Origin: Maea johnstoni
Taxonomy: Eukaryota > Annelida > Polychaeta > Spionida > Magelonidae
DNA length: 64,000 nucleotides
Reading direction: 5' to 3'
Assembly: GCA_963942565.1 (NCBI GenBank)
Contig: OZ012699.1
Span: 26,471,371-26,535,370, forward strand
The notes beneath the pieces are model-generated. The model saw only the letters and a list, made by a program, of their open reading frames with translations. It had not been told where the DNA came from and searched no databases. The translations under genes were made by a program, and so were the position numbers. This document shows, in pieces, positions 57,619-64,000 of the stretch. How positions within the stretch are numbered: position 1 is the first letter of the stretch; the number at the start of each line of letters is the position of its first letter.

Positions 57619-59589
57619 TAATTATCATTTTATTTTATATCTTACACATTTCAATTATAAATCCTTTCCTAAGGCATTGGCATTTTCACATTTTAAGATA
57701 AAGCTCTATGTTAGTAATATTGTTGCTACTATTAAGTAGAGTATGTCAACCAAAACTATCAAAATTTGTATTCATTACCTATACCTCTACATGAAAACAG
57801 AGAAAACTTCAGAAGTGACAGTGTAACTTGAGTGCTACCACTTGTTATAGGGATTAGGTTGGCACTGGAGAGCATTGGACCTGCTATCAGCCCGCCCAAG
57901 ACATTTGCGCAGAGGACGGGTAGACCACTTATGTTTAATATTTTGTGTAATGCCATTTCCTCTATCAATTGTATTGAAGTATGTATTTTTTGTTACCTTT
58001 TGTTCCTATGTCAAGAACATGTAACACATAAAGCAGTTGAGGATGTTGATACGTACTGCTTCTATTTTACTGTTACACAGTACGTTTTGCATCTTCTTTT
58101 ACATGCAAACGTATGATAAAAAAATACATTTGAGTTGTAACATATTGTGAATGTGTTCAATTGGAACCATCTTAATCTTTCGTCCATTTTCCTAGGGTTA
58201 TACCATAAGGGAATAGATAGTTAAGAGTTGATTCTCTTTAGGTTAAATCTTTTACAAGTACAGGAAAGGGATCAAATGGCATCCTTCCAAAAGCTGATGC
58301 ATACATCTTTCTGCAATTTCTCCAAGAACACATCACCATATACATACACCATGTCTATTCTGTACAATTTGGGGAAGGCGGCCCAACCATCATGCGTTTT
58401 AAAAGTCCTTTCAAACCGAGAGGATTATCCTTGTTCAAGACGTCCACCTACCCTTGATAGTGGCCGTCTTCACCAAGGATAGGTGACCGTCTTGGTAAGA
58501 GGCCATCTTGACCCAGACCAAAAGTTGTAAGTGTGCAGTGTACTGGAACATGCGAGTAACAGGATAGTTCAAATACAATTCTAGTACAATCAGAATTGAG
58601 GTTGTGAAGTACAAGATGATAGCTTTCTCCTAAAATATGATATACCGTAAATTCTTGGAAAAATCAGCCACCCTAGGAATATGGGCCACTAAAATTATTA
58701 GACAAAATAATTAGTGGGGAATCTTGGCCACCCTTGATCTATTTGTGGTCACCATTACACGAACTATGGACCACCCTGTAAATCTTGCCAATGCAACAAG
58801 TGATCCGCCATTTTTTCTTGTTTTCGCCACCTGGATCAGCCCCGGTTGACTTTTTTCTTGACAGTAAGCATTGTAGTCAATCAGCTTTTGCTATGTCGGA
58901 ATTTACATAATCAGATTACTTCCTGGTTAGCTTTAGAAATAACAGACGACCATTGCACAATCCGATAGACGATACGTCCAGTCTTAGATGAATAAAAGAA
59001 TGGATATGTAGCGAGAGAAACATGACAGGAAATGGTAACATAGAACATTTGAAAGTCACTAGATACAACTTTCAACCCTCAGAAGCACGCTAAAACTCCT
59101 ATATTAAGCTGCAAGTCAATGTATTATATACTTCCGTACCTAAATACCCCACTTTTATGTATAGATAGTCATTTCCATTAAAACTGCTTAAATTACACTA
59201 AGTTTTTTTCTAAGAGGGGAAATCTGAGAGGCTGTCTTTTTTGTGTAACAGCCCCTCTGATGACTTAATTGATTGGACCCTCGTATCGTTTACATTATAG
59301 CGAAACCTGCGCGCCAACGTGCGCAGAACGCGACTTTTTGTGATATTGGCCGCAGCGAGCTTTTTCAGGTTGCTCGGGTGGTTTCATATCCCTTGTTTTA
59401 TTCATCTAAGGTTGAGTCTGTTTAGAATTCGCCTTGTTTGTGTACGAGTTGACTTGATCGATTTTTCACGAAATACAGTACCTTAAGTTAAACATCTGCC
59501 CACTGCCACTCCAAAGCAAATGTTGATTTTTCTATTGTGTTGAATTGTCGCTGAGGTTGGTTCATCTTGATAGTGCCATAAAAATGGCG
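56655..59589. repeat. Upstream flank of zinc-finger C, paralogous to 36496-40469
   Basis: Collinear with the unit B flank, without the 551-bp element (empty site near 58330) and without the 295-bp segment of 39646-39940. Holds the TAA microsatellite. No gene was recognised; an 84-aa and a 94-aa plus frame show no domain. Confidence 0.75.
57451..57622. repeat. TAA trinucleotide microsatellite
   Basis: About 170 bp of ATA/TAA repeats with occasional TGATAA and AACGAT interruptions. Poly-Asn and poly-Ile frames are artefacts. Confidence 0.97.
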
Positions 59590-60078
59590 TCAAAAGCTGG
59601 CTGGATCAGATGTGGTTAGAGAGAGCAAAGTCTCTGAGGCTCCAGCCAATAGAAATACAGAGCGTCATGAGTCACAAGACTGGTGGCGCCCCCTACATTA
59701 TACCGTGATTGAGAGGGTTGTGGGGCTCAGGCTGTCTCCGAAAGGCCGCAAACGCGATGACCACCTATGTAATCCATTTTTGTTTTATTAAGCATTAAGA
59801 AGGTTGCTTTTGATTGACGTACGTAACGTTGGTTGTATTTTTTAAACATTTCACCATTAAAACAAAGATTTTCAAACAAAAAAAGAAATAGCAAAGAAAT
59901 ATTTTCTAAAAGATTTCGTTTTTTCCAAGAACATGAAAACAGTGCCCCTGAAAGATATTTGAAATTGTTAAAATTGATCAGTTGACCAGTATAGTAAATT
60001 AGGAGTAGTGCAAGGGTACATTTTATCCCGACTTAGAAATTGACATACCCACATCTAAAATATGGGAGGTGCCCGCAA

Positions 60079-60555
60079 GCAAATCTGAAAACAATAAAAA
60101 AGAAGAACTTTTAGACATTTTCCTGAAACGTTGTCATCTGTGGGATTGTACTGAACCTAAAAAAACAGTATAATATGTTAGGGGGATCGTTTATACTCTC
60201 CTACCCTATATGTTACTCCCCTATCCTATGTTTGAAAGGTGAATTATATGTATGCTTTATTTCAGGTTTCTCAGAAAGGAAGGCAGTGTGAGCAAGTTTC
60301 CACTGTTCTATCCAGCTGAACTATGCTGATGATCTGCCCCTTGCTTCCAACCTATATGTAAACATAGAGGATAGGGGAGTAACATATAGGATAGGAGAGT
60401 ATAAACGACCCCCCCCCCCCCCCCCTCCCCAACATATTATGCTGTTTTTTGAGGTTCCATGTAATCCCACAGATGACAACACTTGAGAAAAATGTCTAAA
60501 AGTTCTTCTTTTTTTATTGTTTTCAGATTTGGTCTCTCTGTGGCAGCAGCCTGTG
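60079..60555. mobile_element. 477-bp foldback element with an RT-like YADD motif in its loop
   Basis: Left arm 60080-60233 (CAAATCTGAAAACAATAAAA onward) pairs with right arm 60360-60531. The spacer is 126 bp. CCGCAA flanks the insertion (60073-60078 and 60556-60561), and unit C has an uninterrupted GTGCCCGCGACTTTAGG at this place. In the plus strand the spacer reads IQLNYADDLPLASN, close to the catalytic motif of reverse transcriptases. The right arm contains a poly-C run (60411-60425). Confidence 0.75.
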
Positions 60556-60820
60556 CCGCAACGTAAGGGCAGACAATGTGATCTGAAAAAATACCGTAGG
60601 TCTCCAAAATTCCCAGGGGGTGGGGGTTGGGAGTGAGTCGACCGTCAACTCACTAACTGTAGGCTGTAGCGACTGCCTCCAGTCAAAGAGTACATACATG
60701 TATATTTGTTTGTATAAGCTAAGCTTCCGTTTATGGTGACATAACCTATATGAACCATGCACAGATATATGAAGTAATACCAGTAATACCAAGCTGTGTA
60801 CGCAACTTCTTTCCGCAAAG

Positions 60821-61501
60821 AATATAAATACGAATACGAACTGTATTACTCTCTAACCGCCTTTTGCGGTACATAGAGGAAATACAATAATTTCATTAGA
60901 AAAATCAACATATATATACTTCAACATTGTTGTCATAATTGTAAAAATATACATATATACACATACAATATACACCCATAAAAGTCATGTGTGTCAACAT
61001 TATACGATGATGTATCTCATAATTGTCATCATTAATCATAAAGACAATTCAAATCAACATTATTAATTTGTTCACTCACAACACCTGGAAGAGATGTTTA
61101 TTCCATCATGCCAACGTAAACAAATTTAGCAACCTTAATTAACAAAGAGCTATCATCTCTATTTAATAATTGACTCATTTTCAAAGTGCTGCACCTAGTT
61201 ATATGGTATTTTGGTATAATGGATATTCTAAGCTTCTCAATACCACTACATTCAAATAGGAAGTGGAATTCATCACCTAGAATTTCTCGGCTTTCTGCAC
61301 TTAGTGCAGATGCGCTCTTGCCTTTGGTATTGACAAATTTGACCTATAATTAAGCGACAATTTTTGAGAACCAGTTGTAAAATCAAGTAGCGAGTATTCA
61401 AGGTACTCTGGCAATATATCTACTAGTATGCATTCTTCGAATTCATGAATGTCTCTATAATAGGTTTCGTCCTCTGAAATTCTGCTAAACCATTTCAGCA
61501 G
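60821..61501 (-). mobile_element. 5'-truncated LINE fragment (ORF2 C-terminus and 3' end)
   Basis: Present in unit D, absent from unit C (uninterrupted CCGCAAAGTACAAGCAAAGG at 41326). On the minus strand one frame reads EILGDEFHFLFECSGIEKLR and continues to FVYVGMME then a stop. This resembles the C-terminal Cys/His region and end of CR1/Jockey-type LINE polymerases, with frame damage just upstream. The 3' end carries GTATTCGTATTTATATT. Confidence 0.65.
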
Positions 61502-61864
61502 AACAAGCAAAGGCAACGACCTCTATCGGTGGAATATGGCAAAGAATGACGTCACAAATTGCGAAGTCGTAACTTTGTGACTGCTTTGAAGGTGAATACA
61601 GGATTATACAATCAAAATAAACTATCTGCCTTTCCGTGGGTCAATTTCAATGCTGTTTAGATCGTTAGAACCGCCATAATTCATTCTACGTGTCATATCT
61701 CTTTAAAGCTCCTGCGTTATGGAGATTTTCCGACAGGTTGGAATCATAGTATTTTTATGCCATTAATTAATGGTCAATCTTCACTAATACTGCGTGATTA
61801 TTTCACAAATATCTTCGAGCTTTGCGAGCATGTAAAGCTTTGCTTTGTAGTCATTACAATTAAA

Positions 61865-62100
61865 GTATTGTATTGTATTGTATGTTTATTGACTTACTGG
61901 TATGGTACAAAGTCATAGCAAATACAAAAAAAGTACAGAAATAAAATAAAGAAGAGCCAACTGGCCAACAGAAAAGCAACTTACAAAGTAATAAACTTCA
62001 GTTATAGAAAGTGTTATCCTCCAAATTGTACGAGTTTCAGTAATCCAATGCGTTTGTCTTTGTTTAAATTCTTTTTTCCTCATTTAATAAAAAAAAAGAT
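61865..62100 (-). mobile_element. LINE 3'-end fragment
   Basis: Minus-strand end AATAAACATACAATACAATA matches the pattern of the complete LINE's 3' end (AATAAACATAC plus a short tandem tail). Further similarity to 41736-41820 is visible (TACAAAGTCATAGCAAATAC and TACAAAATCATACGTGATAC). The inner boundary is not clear. Confidence 0.55.
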
Positions 62101-62768
62101 AATTTCATACTAGCCATATTCAGTGCAAGCCATACCATAATGACACGATCTAATTCTGTTTGTTTGCCCACTGTTAGATGGCCGATTGGGCTAATCATAA
62201 ACAAGTAAATAGGATATTTGTGAGGAGGATTTTGGGCGTATACACTATCCCCGCCCTGTACCCGGCCTACTATATCGCCGCATTACTAATTATTGATGTA
62301 CCCACCGTGACCCTCTGGAACAGCATGTTGGTGTACTAAACTGGTTAAGCCCGACCTCGCTCAGGCATTTCCCAGCCCCCCCCCGACCCCCCCCCCCCCC
62401 TCCAGGAGATTTAATTGACTAGGGCATAACCATTAGGTCGCAGCTGATCCCTTAACATATGCAAATTTCTCGTCACTTCTTCTGTCATATTGTAGCTTCC
62501 TAGGAAAATCAGTCCCCTTCTCATATCCTTCGAGATATTTTGAAAGTTATACTTAGTGACTTTCATATTCTATGTGACCATTTCCTGTCATGACTTACTC
62601 AGTATTGCATCTAAATAACTCGGCTAGATGAACCGAAATTGTAATATACATGTACAGAAGGCTTCCATTGGGCGAGGTAAAATTATCTTGGAAATTCCTC
62701 TCAGGAGTGGTAAAATTTCTAAAAAAATTACCCCCTAGAATACGGGTTATACCACAAAGATAGCTCAT

Positions 62769-62787
62769 CCCCCCCCCCCCCCCCCCC
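62769..62787. repeat. Poly-C tract
   Basis: A run of about 19 C, positionally equivalent to the tract at 48698. Confidence 0.9.
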
Positions 62788-62940
62788 ACATACAGGGAGT
62801 AAACCTTTCTTGGAAACTTTTAATCATGACAAATGTGTGCGAGATAAATTCATTTGAAGAAACTGAAAGACGCCCTAAAAGTCTGAGCATTTGGCTGTCT
62901 GGATGTTGTGCATGATTCAATATACATTTTGATACATATC

Positions 62941-63152
62941 AGGCCTAAAAAAAGAAATTGTTTGTTTCCTGTAACAGTACGAAAAAATAGGGCAGGTAGG
63001 TCGGTAAATTTATTTTTTGGTCAACAATGTGTTTTATGCATGTTTTACGTTGATTGGGAGTTAGGAGGGAGGAAAACTTTAGGGTAGGGATTTTTTTGAA
63101 TAAAAACTTGTTAGGGTAGGGTTACAGGAAACAAACACATTTTATAAGGCCT
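62941..63152. mobile_element. 212-bp MITE with about 33-bp inverted ends
   Basis: The left end AGGCCTAAAAAAAGAAATTG and then TTTGTTTCCTGTAAC pairs with the right end GTTACAGGAAACAAAC to AAGGCCT. The paralogous site in unit C (GTTATGTCACATGACTAAG near 48918) lacks it. The target duplication is unclear (at most 2-3 bp). The interior has no coding capacity. Confidence 0.75.
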
Positions 63153-64000
63153 CATGACTACGATAGACCAAAATTTTATAATATAGTCAAACATGAACAA
63201 TCTGGTACTGGTTATAAGCCAATATTTCCCATTATAATTTTGGCAAAAAGACATTTGCAGAAAAAATGAAATTACTAAAAGTACAATTTTGACTCTATAA
63301 TAGTGCAGCAATTTGGGGATTAAGGGAGTTCAGTTGTATTAATGCAGTACACAACAAGGCATTTGGGCCTAGGCTGGTATGCCACAAATGCATGGTTTCA
63401 GGGCTTGTTTCTACATGTATATCTTCATCGACAGTGACTGAACACCTCTAGATTCCACTGTCACCTTTCTCATATGAGTGTGGATAGACTTCTTAGAAAG
63501 ATCTTTAAGGTCTTACGACACTTTTAGAAATCTCAGTTTAATTTTCCTGAAATTTTGCTGAAGGAAAGAACATAGCACAGTGATCTTCAAAACAACTTAA
63601 AATCATGGGGTCATCAACTTAGTTTTTTTTCACAGATTTTTGAAAAATTAATGCAATTTATGTCACAAACATCACTTTCTCCAAAATTGGTGTCTTTATT
63701 TGCTAGATTTATCCCTTCAGAGATACTGACACTGCCTGAAATACTGTTTTGCCATTTTGAAATTATTTTTCTGCTGTTATATAGTAATTATTGGGCAAAA
63801 TCAAGGAATTCGAGAAACCAGTTTTTAACCCAAAATTGATATGTCAGAATTGCCTAGTTTAATTTTCACCAATTTTTGTCTACGCTATCTACACAATGCC
63901 CTTAATAAGAAGACATAAAAAAAATGATAGGTCATCACGTTAGTTTTCGAACCACAGATGGTCAAAGTTTGTGAAATAGGACTTTTGGGGGGCAAATTTT

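Larger units (their letters stand above)
59590..64000. repeat. Amplicon unit D (partial, runs off the window)
   Basis: Starts at AAAAGCTGGCTGGATCAGAT like unit C and is collinear with it to about 61735, then again at 62290-63360 with unit C 48240-49180. No zinc-finger exon is reached. From about 63500 to the end I see no recognisable feature. Insertions within it are listed separately. Confidence 0.78.

Noticed and set aside
57386-57739. Poly-Asn and poly-Ile open frames
   Set aside because: Translation of a TAA microsatellite.

Overview
The window is eukaryotic, repeat-dense and intron-bearing in style. It has long C2H2 zinc-finger exons, a LINE with an APE-type endonuclease, TA-flanked MITEs, hAT-like MITEs, long TA and TAA microsatellites, minisatellites and poly-C/poly-G runs. 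No bacterial operons, rRNA, convincing tRNA or CRISPR are present. The mix fits an invertebrate metazoan, most likely marine (lancelet-, hemichordate-, echinoderm- or lophotrochozoan-like), but I cannot name the species from sequence alone.

Layout. (1) Positions 1-8115 are satellite DNA. A 212-bp tandem repeat is followed by two arrays of the same 41-bp minisatellite in opposite orientation (1274-3475 forward, 4434-8115 reverse). They flank a spacer of about 960 bp that holds a 207-bp MITE. The right array has a higher-order repeat of 34 monomers. A long TA microsatellite follows (8401-8742). (2) From 9256 to the end the window is a tandem amplicon array. Units start near 9256, 24768, 40470 and 59590. 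Each of the first three carries one large minus-strand C2H2 zinc-finger coding exon (614, 670 and 745 aa); the fourth runs off the window. Units A and B are almost identical over about 11.7 kb up to the zinc-finger start codon. Units C and D are older and more divergent. (3) Unit C is interrupted by a minus-strand LINE of about 6 kb (41736-47712). The LINE has a long ORF1, an extra small ORF, an intact-looking endonuclease and an internally deleted reverse transcriptase. Unit D lacks this insertion and shows the empty site.

Many smaller insertions can be dated relative to one another by presence or absence between units: a hAT-like MITE in all three zinc-finger units, a pogo/Tigger-like MITE in A, B and C, a 489-bp foldback in A and B only, a 551-bp TIR element with a 6-bp target duplication in B only, and a foldback, a 212-bp MITE and LINE 3' pieces in D only.

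The only host genes I can support are the three zinc-finger paralogues. They share an N-terminus with two decayed fingers, 17-22 finger units that vary mainly at predicted DNA-contact positions, and a C-terminal tail with four spaced psi-K-x-E (SUMO-acceptor-like) motifs. This is consistent with a young, diversifying DNA-binding family that is growing together with the transposons around it; that role is inference. No retrovirus or LTR element was recognised.
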